NCBI GenBank assembly: GCA_016946835.1
Contig: JACVTC010000070.1
Span: 250,001-310,000 of the forward strand
Length of the DNA stretch: 60,000 nucleotides
Source of the DNA: Neocallimastix lanati (nom. inval.)
Taxonomy: Eukaryota; Neocallimastigomycota; Neocallimastigomycetes; Neocallimastigales; Neocallimastigaceae
Direction of reading: 5' to 3'
Position numbers and translations under genes: made by a program. The notes under the pieces are model-generated. The model did not search any database and was not told the DNA's origin. It saw nothing but the letters and a program-made list of their open reading frames with translations. How positions within the stretch are numbered: the stretch's first letter is position 1; each line of letters opens with the position of its first letter. Positions 24,088 to 33,290 of the stretch are shown in pieces.

Positions 24088-24407
24088 TGTTAGCTTTATT
24101 AAATTTAGATCTATAATAATATTCCTTATGGAATATGGTATACATGGGAAATAAGTGTATGATCTATCTTTCAGCTTTAAATAAGTAATAAAGTCACATG
24201 TTACAACATGCGTTTTCCATAACATAAAATAAATTAAAAATTAATTAAATAAATATTAAAAGATAATTAACATAGATTTATACAAGACGATAGATCATAA
24301 TACATTTAAGTAATCATTAAATATAAATAAATAAATACACATAAATATAAATAAATACTATAAATAAATAAATTAAATATATAGTTAAATTATGAGTGCA
24401 GTCAACA
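24088..24407 (-). repeat. 3' LTR of the copia element
   Basis: A 320-bp LTR. On the element strand it starts TGTTGACTGCACTC and ends GCTAACA, so it has the TG...CA ends. It is identical to the 5' LTR except for one base (T at 24145 versus A at 30177, plus-strand reading). It should carry the promoter and polyadenylation signals by family rule; I cannot place them. Confidence 0.95.
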
Positions 24408-24416
24408 CTCCCCCTC
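24408..24416 (-). other. Polypurine tract
   Basis: GAGGGGGAG on the element strand sits immediately upstream of the 3' LTR and 11 bases after the pol stop codon. This is the standard priming site for plus-strand DNA synthesis. Confidence 0.9.
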
Positions 24417-24427
24417 AAATAATATTT

Positions 24428-27400
24428 TTAGATAAAAATGTTGTTTGTAAATTTTTGTATCTTTGGTCCATTTGAGTCCTTGGTTAATATGTCCGCTAGC
24501 ATGTTTTCAGTATCAATATATTCTAATTTTACTTTCTTCTTTGCAATATTGTCCCTGTTGAAATGATATCTTACACTTATATGCTTTAATTTTGTATTTA
24601 TTTCTCCGTTCTCCATTATTTTCTTACTTGCTTGATTATCTGTATAGATTTTAACAGTTATCCATTTGTTTAAAATTTCTTTTATTATATTTCTAATCCA
24701 TAATATTTTCTTTATATTTTCGGAAGTGCTTATGTACTCTGCTTCAGCAGTAGACGTAGCAACACTTGTTTGTTTCTTGGACAACCAGCATATCGGACTT
24801 GTTCCCATAAGTATTATTCCTCCTGAGGTAGATTTTCTATCTTCCAAACAGCCGGCAAAGTCAGAGTCGGTATATGCAACAAGCTCCCCCTTTCCATTAT
24901 ATTCTATCTTAAATTCTTTGGTACTATTAATATATTTTAGAATATTTATTATTTTGTTCCAATCCGATATAGTTGGATTTTCACATTTTCTTGAAGCTTT
25001 ATTTACAGCGAAAGCTATGTCAGGTCTAGTACATTTCGAAAGGTATATTAAGGAACCTATTGCGCTTTTGTAGATTGTTTTATCGAAAGGTTTATTGTTT
25101 TCTGATATTTTATTATCACCAGTACATGGTGTTTTTCTTTTCTTTGTATTATCAATATTAAATTTATATAACATATTATTTATAAAATTTTTCTGTGAAA
25201 TAATATATGAATTATTTTCTTTCTTTACTTCAATTCCTAATATGTATTCAATTGGATCACATTTAGATATTTTAAATTTTGATTTTATTTTATTTATTAT
25301 TTGTTTAATGTATTCGTTTTCTCCAGCGATGACCATGTCGTCCACGTACAAGCCGATAATGCATTTTGTTATATTATTTTTTGTACATTTGAAAATACAT
25401 TGTTCGGATTTAATTTGAATGAACTCATTTTTTATTAGGAATTTTCTAATGGTATTATACCATTGTCTACCAGATTGCTTAAGGCCATACAAAGCTTTGT
25501 TGAGCTTCCAATATCCCCGCCCAAAGCGCGTATCGCCTTTAGGAATAGTAGTATAAATATCTTTATCAAGCGGAGCATTAAGGTAAGCGGCCTTTATATC
25601 TAGCTGGAAAATATTCCACTTAAGAGCAGCAGAAATAGCGAATATTAATTTAAGACCATCAATGTTTAGAGTAGGAGAATAAGTTAATTCATAATCGATT
25701 CCCCATTTTTGTTTAAATCCACGAGCAACTAAACGAGCTTTATATTTATAAATATTATTATTTGAATCACGTTTAGTGTTGAAAACCCATTTTGTGGTAA
25801 TGATGTTTTTGTTTTTAGGTACATTTTTAACAAAAGTCATAATATTATTAGAATAAAGGTTATTAAGTTCATCATTAATAGCCTCAATCCAGTTATTTTT
25901 GTCTTCACTGTTTATTGCTTCTTCATATGTATTAGGAATGTGACAAAATATAGAAGCAATAATAATGTCGTTGATTTGGTCTAGTTTTCTACGAGAACTA
26001 ATATTAGTAGGTGCAGTCTCTTTATATTTTGGACTAAGTGGTCTTTTATAGATGTTGCCATATTCTGTATTGGCTACAATGTCATCCATAATTTCATCTT
26101 TATTAAAATCAATAACACTTGATGCATCTATAAGAGATTTATGGGCATAATTTTCTTTGTTTACTATATTATTGTTGCTAAATTTATTATTTATTTCGTT
26201 ATTATTAGTAAGTGAAATTTCGTCTGATTTTTGAGAAATTTGGTTGGTTGAAGAATCGGTTATTAAAGGTAAATTCTGATTAATATTATATGGAAGAGTT
26301 ATATTTTTAAGATTTTCCATTACCGTATTTTTATTATCTGAAGGAATATTATTGATATCTATTGTAGGAGTGGAGAAATTATAGTTTTTCTTCATAGAGT
26401 CGCTGGATTTTGAATTTTGTTGAATTAATTTATTATTTTTCGATAAAAAATTTTTATTAATAAAATTTTGATCATTTTTTGGTAAATTTTTGATATTCAT
26501 TGATTTATTTGAATTATTAATAGATTTATGTGAATCATTATTGTTGTCATATGTTATTATTGAATTATTTGAAGATTTTTTGATATGATATGAATGTGAT
26601 TTTGCTTCAGCCAATAGATTTTCTTGAAAATTTTCATCATTTTTTGAAAAATTTTTATTATTAAAATTTTTTTTCATATTATTATTATTTATTGTAAAAT
26701 TCTGTAAATTTTGGCTTGATTTTTCATTATTTAAAAATATTTTATTTTTATCAAAATTTTCAAATTCGGTTATTTTTTCTTTTCCTTTGTTCCTGCTGGA
26801 AGTTGAGGCGGCGTAAGCAGGATCTTCTGGTTTATATTTTTCAATAATGTTAGAATTAAAATTGGTATTCTTAGTATTATTTCTAAACTTTTTATTATAA
26901 TTTTTATTTATTATTTCTAAATTTCTATTTATCTCATTCAAATAACTATTTTCAGAATTATTTTTGTCAACATTGTTGAAATTGAATTTCAATTTAAATT
27001 CACAATTATTTTTATTTTTAATTTCAGGATTAATTTTAGAATTAATTTCAACATCTTTATTTAAATTATGGTTATTTTTCTGGTTTATATCTTTATTATC
27101 AAATTCTTGATTTTCTTCATTTAACGATATATTATTGACATGCTTATTTTTAATGTAATTACTTTTATGTTCTGTATTAGTAGTCCTTTCATTATTAATA
27201 TTTTCATTTAAAATGTTTTCTTCATTTAAGATGTTTCTTCCATTAAAATTATTTTCATTGTTCATATTATTATCTTCATTTATATTATTATCTTCATTTA
27301 TATTATTATCTTCATTTATAATATTATCTTCTGGATTCATATCTTTTCTATTGTTGTCTTTCATAAATGAGAAGTAAGAGTCTTTATAATTGCTTGTTTC

Positions 27401-28762
27401 GTATTTGTGTTTACTAGGCTCTTCTTCAACGAATTCTACATCGTTAGTATAATGTATTTTATTATTTTCAATATCCATGATAATATATGAATATTTTTTA
27501 TCATCAAATCCCAAAAATACGCCCTTCTTAGCATTTGGTAAAAATTTTGACTTGTGTTGTGTATCATCCCTGTAATAACACACACAACCAAAGGTTTTTA
27601 AATGTTTTAACTCTACCTTTTTGTTGTAAAATACTTCATTGGGTATTAAAAATTTATTTCCTGAATGGGGAATTAAGTTATATATGTAGCATGCCTGTTT
27701 TATGGCGAAATTCCAAAAGTTTTCTGATAATTCTGCCCAATATAGAAGAGTTTTAGCTGAATTTCTAAGAGTTCTGTTTATTCTTTCAGCTTTTCCATTA
27801 ACTTCAGGACAACCTGGGGGAGAATAGGTTTTTTCTATTCCATTTTCTTTACAGTATTTATTAACTGTTTTATTTTTAAATTCCTTTCCTCCATCTGATT
27901 TAAATATTTTAATATTATATTCTTCAAATTGGTTATTTAAGTACTTGAAGAATTCCACAATTAATTCGGGGGCTTCGGCTTTAGATTTTAAAGTATATAT
28001 CCATACTTTTCTTGAGAATTCATCCATGAATGTAATAAAGTATTTTTTATTATTGATAGATGAATTGTATGGACCTGAAATGTCTGAATGTATTATTTCT
28101 AATATTTTCGTAGCTTTCGGTGTTTTTCCTCCGTGTGATTTCCTTGACATTTTAGCTACTTTACATTCTATGCATTTAGGAGTTTTTATTTGGTGTAAAC
28201 TTAGATATTTGTTTATGTTTTCTAGGTAATAATGACCTAGTCTTCTATGCCAAATTTCAAGGCTTTTTTCATCAACTTCGTTTAAAGCCATAATATTTTT
28301 ATCCTTTTCTTCAAAGTTTTTATTAATCTTGTAAGTATTTACTAAGAATTGATTATCATTTGTAGAATAATAAGTTCCTATATATACATTATTTGGACCC
28401 CATAAGTTAAATCTACCACGTGTATAATCATCAGTGTCAATAATGACTCTATATCCTATTTTGGCCAGTTCTATTCCACTAATAAGATTTTTAGTTGCAG
28501 ATTTTGAATATAATACCTTGTCTAGTCGTACATATATTCCATTAATGTAACATTCGTAAGTACCATATCCTTCGAAGCTACACATTGTCCCATTGGCACA
28601 TCTTAACTTTATTTTGCAGTGAATAAAATTATTTAGCAAATTAAAATCATTAGTTATATGTTCTCCAGCACCAGTATCATATAACCATTCACTAGTCTTA
28701 TCATTTTCTTCATAATAATTGATGTTGTTTACATATAATTCCTCTTTTTTTATTAGGAATTG
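24428..28762 (-). CDS. pol: Copia Pol polyprotein (protease, integrase, RT, RNase H)
   Basis: The open frame starts after a stop at 28763-28765 and has no useful ATG, so expression must come from gag by a +1 shift. Upstream of the TTG codon at 28639 it encodes WLYDTGAGEH, the aspartic protease site (Asp of DTGA). Numbering from 28639: the HHCC zinc domain of integrase is His131, His136, Cys156 and Cys159. The DDE triad is Asp186 (HSDISGP), Asp249 (KSDGGKEF) and Glu285 (NGKAERINR). An Asn/Lys-rich linker covers roughly 425-905. RT carries RLVARGFKQ, FQLDIKAAYLNA, YGLKQSGRQW and the catalytic YVDD at 1098-1101. RNase H carries YTDSDFAG, STAEAEYIS, YTDNQ and KHI, and the chain ends ADILTK-like. 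All catalytic residues are kept, so it looks active. Domain order INT-RT-RH defines Ty1/copia. Confidence 0.95.
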   Translation of the reverse strand, partial: QFLIKKEELYVNNINYYEENDKTSEWLYDTGAGEHITNDFNLLNNFIHCKIKLRCANGTMCSFEGYGTYECYINGIYVRLDKVLYSKSATKNLISGIELAKIGYRVIIDTDDYTRGRFNLWGPNNVYIGTYYSTNDNQFLVNTYKINKNFEEKDKNIMALNEVDEKSLEIWHRRLGHYYLENINKYLSLHQIKTPKCIECKVAKMSRKSHGGKTPKATKILEIIHSDISGPYNSSINNKKYFITFMDEFSRKVWIYTLKSKAEAPELIVEFFKYLNNQFEEYNIKIFKSDGGKEFKNKTVNKYCKENGIEKTYSPPGCPEVNGKAERINRTLRNSAKTLLYWAELSENFWNFAIKQACYIYNLIPHSGNKFLIPNEVFYNKKVELKHLKTFGCVCYYRDDTQHKSKFLPNAKKGVFLGFDDKKYSYIIMDIENNKIHYTNDVEFVEEEPSKHKYETSNYKDSYFSFMKDNNRKDMNPEDNIINEDNNINEDNNINEDNNMNNENNFNGRNILNEENILNENINNERTTNTEHKSNYIKNKHVNNISLNEENQEFDNKDINQKNNHNLNKDVEINSKINPEIKNKNNCEFKLKFNFNNVDKNNSENSYLNEINRNLEIINKNYNKKFRNNTKNTNFNSNIIEKYKPEDPAYAASTSSRNKGKEKITEFENFDKNKIFLNNEKSSQNLQNFTINNNNMKKNFNNKNFSKNDENFQENLLAEAKSHSYHIKKSSNNSIITYDNNNDSHKSINNSNKSMNIKNLPKNDQNFINKNFLSKNNKLIQQNSKSSDSMKKNYNFSTPTIDINNIPSDNKNTVMENLKNITLPYNINQNLPLITDSSTNQISQKSDEISLTNNNEINNKFSNNNIVNKENYAHKSLIDASSVIDFNKDEIMDDIVANTEYGNIYKRPLSPKYKETAPTNISSRRKLDQINDIIIASIFCHIPNTYEEAINSEDKNNWIEAINDELNNLYSNNIMTFVKNVPKNKNIITTKWVFNTKRDSNNNIYKYKARLVARGFKQKWGIDYELTYSPTLNIDGLKLIFAISAALKWNIFQLDIKAAYLNAPLDKDIYTTIPKGDTRFGRGYWKLNKALYGLKQSGRQWYNTIRKFLIKNEFIQIKSEQCIFKCTKNNITKCIIGLYVDDMVIAGENEYIKQIINKIKSKFKISKCDPIEYILGIEVKKENNSYIISQKNFINNMLYKFNIDNTKKRKTPCTGDNKISENNKPFDKTIYKSAIGSLIYLSKCTRPDIAFAVNKASRKCENPTISDWNKIINILKYINSTKEFKIEYNGKGELVAYTDSDFAGCLEDRKSTSGGIILMGTSPICWLSKKQTSVATSTAEAEYISTSENIKKILWIRNIIKEILNKWITVKIYTDNQASKKIMENGEINTKLKHISVRYHFNRDNIAKKKVKLEYIDTENMLADILTKDSNGPKIQKFTNNIFI
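28710..28762 (-). promoter_or_regulatory. Gag-pol overlap, candidate +1 frameshift window
   Basis: Gag ends at 28710 and the pol frame opens at 28762, so the 53-base overlap is the only place to switch. Pol is +1 relative to gag. Two candidate sites are visible: a run of seven A (28745-28751) in gag codons AAT AAA AAA AGA, and the gag terminus TTA TTA TGA, where a +1 slip at the stop would join directly into the pol frame ahead of WLYDTGAGEH. The Ty1 heptamer CTTAGGC is absent. Single-base assembly error in the A7 is the trivial alternative. Confidence 0.65.
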
Positions 28763-30044
28763 TTATTTCCTTTGGAATAATAAAACTATCATTCATGTAT
28801 TCAATTAATCCAGAAAATTTAACCTTATTGTCAATGTTTATTTCTTCTTGTTTTTCTATCAGTGCCCTTGCGTCTTCAAAATCAAAATTATCGTCATAAC
28901 TACTGGCACTGTCTGGATCAGAAATTTTACTTATTAAATGTAAAGACTTCTTTGGATGATCATTTAATGTGGTCTTTACTTGAAGCTTTTCTTGCCTCTC
29001 TTTATTATGATTTGACTTCGTCTTCATATTATATATGCAGTTTCTGGTAGAGTGTCCTTTAACTTCACAAATGTGACAATATGATTTATTATTATTGTCT
29101 TCGTTACTATTATCTTTATTATTACTGTTATATTGGTTACCATTTTGCTTTCCTCTTTTCTTAGAGTTAGAGCTTTTGTTATTATGGTTGTTGTGTTCAT
29201 TTTTCTTTGAGGAATTACTAGTTCTTCTTCCTCTACTGATAAAATCTAGATCCATTGGATCATCTTTTTCAATGGTTTTGTTATCTTCCCAATTTTCTAG
29301 GTAAGATTTTGCATAAATAAAACTTTTGAGATTATTAATATATACATTAGGGTCACTATTCAAATTAATTTGAATGATATTTTTATAATCATCCGGTAGT
29401 ACGTTATAGAGATATTTTAATTTTTCCTTATCAGTGATCTCCACATGTTGTTCTTCCATATCATCGAAAGTTTCTTTCATAAGTTCTAGCTTTTCGATGA
29501 TTTGATTTCTATCTCTGGCTTTAATACTTCTTAACCTTTTAAGCCAGTATTCCATATCAGCATTTGAATTTCCATATTTTGATTTGAGTCTTTCCATTAT
29601 ACGGAAACCATTATTAAGTCTGCTGATTTCTCTTAAAACAGAATCATCGACATTCTTACTGATCATGAGTATCATGTCAGCATCGATCCTTTCTGCTTCC
29701 TCAACTAATCTGATATGATTAAGAGGATTACCAAAAAAGTTAGTTAGCTGAGTATTGATATCAACGTCATTGTTTCGGTTAACCTCAGCATTATTGTTTC
29801 GAATAGGTGCGGCAGGAGCTTGCGGCAACATTTTGGTAATTAATTTAGTAATTACCTTGTTGATAACATCGTTGACATTGGGGTTGTAATCAAAACCTAC
29901 ATCATTAAGTTTTCCAACGACGTCGACTTCCATGAATTCCTTAATACCTTGACGTTTAGCGGCATTGTCAATAAGGAATTTCCACTCATTAAAGTTGGAT
30001 TTTCCATGGAGGCGTTGGTCCTTAGCTAAGTTAAAGTCTTGCAT
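28710..30044 (-). CDS. gag: Copia Gag (capsid and nucleocapsid)
   Basis: A 444-residue structural protein that would form the cytoplasmic virus-like particle and bind genomic RNA. The first ATG lies 75 bases after the 5' LTR. Residues 1-255 are helical and charged, and include the copia Gag (UBN2-type) pattern: KLKSKYG-like around 152-158, YWLKRLRSIK at 166-175, and LPDDY at 216-220. Residues 265-320 are basic and Asn/Ser-rich, typical of nucleocapsid. The zinc knuckle CX2CX4HX4C is Cys323, Cys326, His331 and Cys336 (CHICEVKGHSTRNC). The C-terminal 100 residues are acidic. It terminates in the overlap with the pol frame. No internal stop. High confidence from context and the knuckle. Confidence 0.95.
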   Translation of the reverse strand: MQDFNLAKDQRLHGKSNFNEWKFLIDNAAKRQGIKEFMEVDVVGKLNDVGFDYNPNVNDVINKVITKLITKMLPQAPAAPIRNNNAEVNRNNDVDINTQLTNFFGNPLNHIRLVEEAERIDADMILMISKNVDDSVLREISRLNNGFRIMERLKSKYGNSNADMEYWLKRLRSIKARDRNQIIEKLELMKETFDDMEEQHVEITDKEKLKYLYNVLPDDYKNIIQINLNSDPNVYINNLKSFIYAKSYLENWEDNKTIEKDDPMDLDFISRGRRTSNSSKKNEHNNHNNKSSNSKKRGKQNGNQYNSNNKDNSNEDNNNKSYCHICEVKGHSTRNCIYNMKTKSNHNKERQEKLQVKTTLNDHPKKSLHLISKISDPDSASSYDDNFDFEDARALIEKQEEINIDNKVKFSGLIEYMNDSFIIPKEITIPNKKRGIICKQHQLL

Positions 30045-30104
30045 GATTTCGGAGCGGTGAAGCGAATTAATTAAGTACTTTTAATAATAAATAATATGAG
30101 TCAA

Positions 30105-30119
30105 CTGAGACTCTTAATC
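30105..30119 (-). promoter_or_regulatory. Primer binding site, probably for half tRNA-Lys(CUU)
   Basis: The element strand directly after the 5' LTR reads GATTAAGAGTCTCAG. There is no TGG as expected for pairing with a tRNA 3' CCA end. The complement, CTGAGACTCTTAATC, matches the anticodon arm of eukaryotic tRNA-Lys(CUU) as I know it (stem TGAGA, loop CTCTTAA, then TC). Priming from an internal tRNA cleavage site is known for Drosophila copia and yeast Ty5 (initiator Met half). The tRNA of this organism is not in the window, so the match is from memory. Confidence 0.65.
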
Positions 30120-30439
30120 TGTTAGCTTTATTAAATTTAGATCTATAATAATATTCCTTATGGAATATGGTATACAAGGGAAATAAGTGTATGATCTATC
30201 TTTCAGCTTTAAATAAGTAATAAAGTCACATGTTACAACATGCGTTTTCCATAACATAAAATAAATTAAAAATTAATTAAATAAATATTAAAAGATAATT
30301 AACATAGATTTATACAAGACGATAGATCATAATACATTTAAGTAATCATTAAATATAAATAAATAAATACACATAAATATAAATAAATACTATAAATAAA
30401 TAAATTAAATATATAGTTAAATTATGAGTGCAGTCAACA
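30120..30439 (-). repeat. 5' LTR of the copia element
   Basis: A 320-bp LTR, one base different from the 24088-24407 copy. On the plus strand it starts TGTTAGCTTTATT and ends GCAGTCAACA. It lies upstream of gag on the element strand, so its R region would start the transcript. Confidence 0.95.
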
Positions 30440-30444
30440 ATAAC
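30440..30444. repeat. Target site duplication (right)
   Basis: ATAAC directly after the LTR, matching 24083-24087. Confidence 0.9.
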
Positions 30445-32747
30445 AACAATAATAATATAATTGATAAAATGTATTATACTATAAATGGGAATATTAAAAA
30501 AAATTTTTTATTATAAATTAATATCATAAAAAAGATGACATTTTATTATTATTATTATTATTATTATTTTTATCGCTTTATAATGACTATAAAAGAATAC
30601 TTTTTAAACTTTTTAATAAAACCTTTTTTTACTTTCTCTCTCTCTTTTTTTTTAATATTATGAATAGATTGATAATAGCAATGAAAATGTGATACTAAAT
30701 TATTATTTCTAAATATTAATACGTTGAAATCACTGCATTAGACTTTTACTATTATTACTATTATTATTTTATATAAAGATTAAAATTATTAATTATTAGT
30801 ATTAAAAAATAAATAAATAAATAAATAAAAAAAAAAAAAAACAAAACAACAAAAAAAAAAAAAAAAAACAAATTGTTCTATTATTAACTGAACACTATTT
30901 TATTAGTAGGCATTTATATTTATTTTTTTTTTTAAATATATATATATTTATATTTTAAATTTAATTTATTTGTTTTTCTATTTCTTTTTTCTTTTAAATT
31001 ATTTAAACACAAGCAGGTTTTGTTTTCATAATCAATAACATTCTTTTATCGAAAAATCATTATCTTAAACTATTAAATGTATATATATAATTTTTTTTTA
31101 TTAAAAGTCAGATTATTCTATATGAGCTGGTAATTTATTTGCCTAGATTGTTAAAAGATAAAAACGAATATGCTATTATCTATTTTTTTTTTTTTTTTTG
31201 TTGTTGATAACTAAATAGTATTATTAATCACTATTATTCATAATTATTTAAATTAAATTAATCATTAATAACAATAGTAAAAATATATAAATATTTATGA
31301 ATTAAAACAAAAAAAAAAAAAAAAAAAAAAACTCATAAAGGATATTACGTAATACGAAGCCAATTTAATAATTAAAGGCATAATATAATTATTTTTTTTT
31401 TTTTATTTTATCTTATTTTTTTTTTTATTATAATAAAAATAAGTTATATTATTGTTAGTGTGTATACCATTAATAATTAAAGTTTATATATATTGATAAG
31501 AAAAGTGGTTTCGGTTTTTGAAAATGAAATATTAATATTTTGTGTAATGATTATAAATCAATTAATATTAATTATTAATATAAATTATATATATGTTAAT
31601 GAAAATTCTATATAATAATTTTATATAATAATTTTATTAAATAATTTTATATAATAATTTTTTTTTTTTTGAATAAATTTTTTTTAAAAAATTATAATTT
31701 AAAAGTTTTTAAATTTTTTTTTTTTTATTATTAAACGAATGGTATAAATTCAAAACCAATGAAATCAATTTTAAATATAAATCAATAAATTTGTCCTACA
31801 TTTAATATGAACATATATAAATAAAGTTAATAGTAATTTTTTTTTTTGAATAAACGAATTAAAATGTAATACTTGTTTCTCTTTATAATATAAATAAAGT
31901 TAAAAAAAAAAAATTGTGTTTTTACATTTTAATATTAATATTTTTGTATAAATAAAAAAAATAATCTATCAAAATTAATAAAATGTATTATTGATTGTAC
32001 ATTTTACATTTAATAATACGTTACATTAAATTATTATTTTTTTTTTTGTGTTAATAATTTTTTGTAGCATTATTAAGAAAATTAGTTGATAAGAAGAGTT
32101 AATATAATGAACAATGAACATTGTTAAAAAATATATATTTTTAAAGTATTAAAATTTATATTTTTTTTTTATAATCGATTACTATATGTATATATTATAA
32201 ATATTTGTATATAAAATAATCATAAATTTTTCTTTAATCGTGAATTAAAAGCAATAATAATTATATTTAACTAATATAATATAAAATTATGAATTTATAT
32301 AAAATTTATTTTGGCAATGATGATTATAATTATAAAATAATAAATAATAAATAATAAATAATATAATAAGTAATATTATATAATAATTAAAAAGTAATAT
32401 ATATTAAATAATATATAATAAATACTAAAGAATGGTATTAATGATACATGATAATAATAAAAATAAAAATGGAGAATTTGAGGTTTAATTCCTAATTCTA
32501 ATATTTATAAAAATTAATACAATACATTGTAATATATATTACATAATGTATTTTAGATATATATTACAAATTAAAAATATTTTTTTAATATGTAATATAA
32601 GTATATATTAAAAATTTTATACATTTTTCAATTATATTTAACATAAATATAATTTAATATTGACAATTAAACTATATATGCATAGTGGCTCGATTTATAC
32701 AGAAAAATGATAAAAATATTTTATTTTAAAAAATATCAAATAAATAA

Positions 32748-32850
32748 GACAGAAATGATTATATATAAGGATTAAACAGAAATGATTATATATAAGAATT
32801 AAACAGAAATGACTATATAAGAATTAAACAGAAATGATTATATATAAGAT
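32748..32850. repeat. 25-27-bp tandem repeat, four copies
   Basis: ACAGAAATGATTATATATAA recurs four times, with AGGATTA or AGAATTA spacers; the third copy has ACTATATAA. Small minisatellite. Confidence 0.85.
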
Positions 32851-33124
32851 ACATTATCATAGTAAAAAAGGAATATATTAAAATGCGAATAATATTTCTT
32901 TATTTATATATACATGCATTATTCTTAATAGGTATTAAAAAAAAATATAATAAAAAATAAGGTATTTCATATATTTATAAATGCTATTTTTTTAATCAAA
33001 TTAATAAGACGATATTGAGTTATTTTTTAGAAATATTAATAAAAGGTTAATGATACACTCAGTTTTAATTTTTATTAACATATATATTAGAAAAAATTAT
33101 TTTGGATTAAAATATATATGTATA

Positions 33125-33290
33125 TAACGATATCATCACCAATAGCAATAATAATAATAATGATAATATTAACAATAATAATAACAGTAATAAAAACAAA
33201 AGTAATAATAGTATTAGCAAGAGTAATAATAGTAACAACAACAGTAGTAGTAGTGATAATAATAATGATTATAATTATAAAAAAATATAT
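33125..33290 (+). other. Asn/Ser triplet-rich open patch
   Basis: From about 33126 one plus frame stays open for about 55 codons of AAT/AAC/AGT/AGC/AAA triplets, reading mostly Asn, Ser and Lys and ending at a stop near 33297. It has no in-frame ATG and no flanking domain. The mixture of synonymous codons (AAT/AAC, AGT/AGC) is unlike a pure microsatellite, but a decayed trinucleotide repeat remains the simplest explanation. Confidence 0.25.

Larger units (their letters stand above)
24083..30444 (-). mobile_element. Complete Ty1/copia LTR retrotransposon
   Basis: All hallmarks of an autonomous Pseudoviridae-type element are present on the minus strand. They are two 320-bp LTRs, a 5-bp target duplication ATAAC on both outer flanks, a primer site next to the 5' LTR, and gag with a CCHC knuckle. 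Pol has protease, integrase, reverse transcriptase and RNase H in copia order, and a polypurine tract abuts the 3' LTR. Element length is 6352 bases without the target duplications. The LTRs differ at a single base, so the insertion is recent. Gag and pol are in different frames (pol +1), and both are otherwise uninterrupted. The coding part is richer in G/C and free of long homopolymers compared with the surroundings and the dead copy at 19.4-22.1 kb. The target was an AT-rich ACAATAATAAC-like sequence. Confidence 0.97.

Noticed and set aside
24428-28639. TTG at 28639 as the start of pol
   Set aside because: The frame continues upstream through the protease motif WLYDTGAGEH to 28762, so a start at 28639 would remove the protease active site.
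24666-29304. Several plus-strand open frames of 60-135 codons within the copia element
   Set aside because: Antisense shadows of gag and pol.
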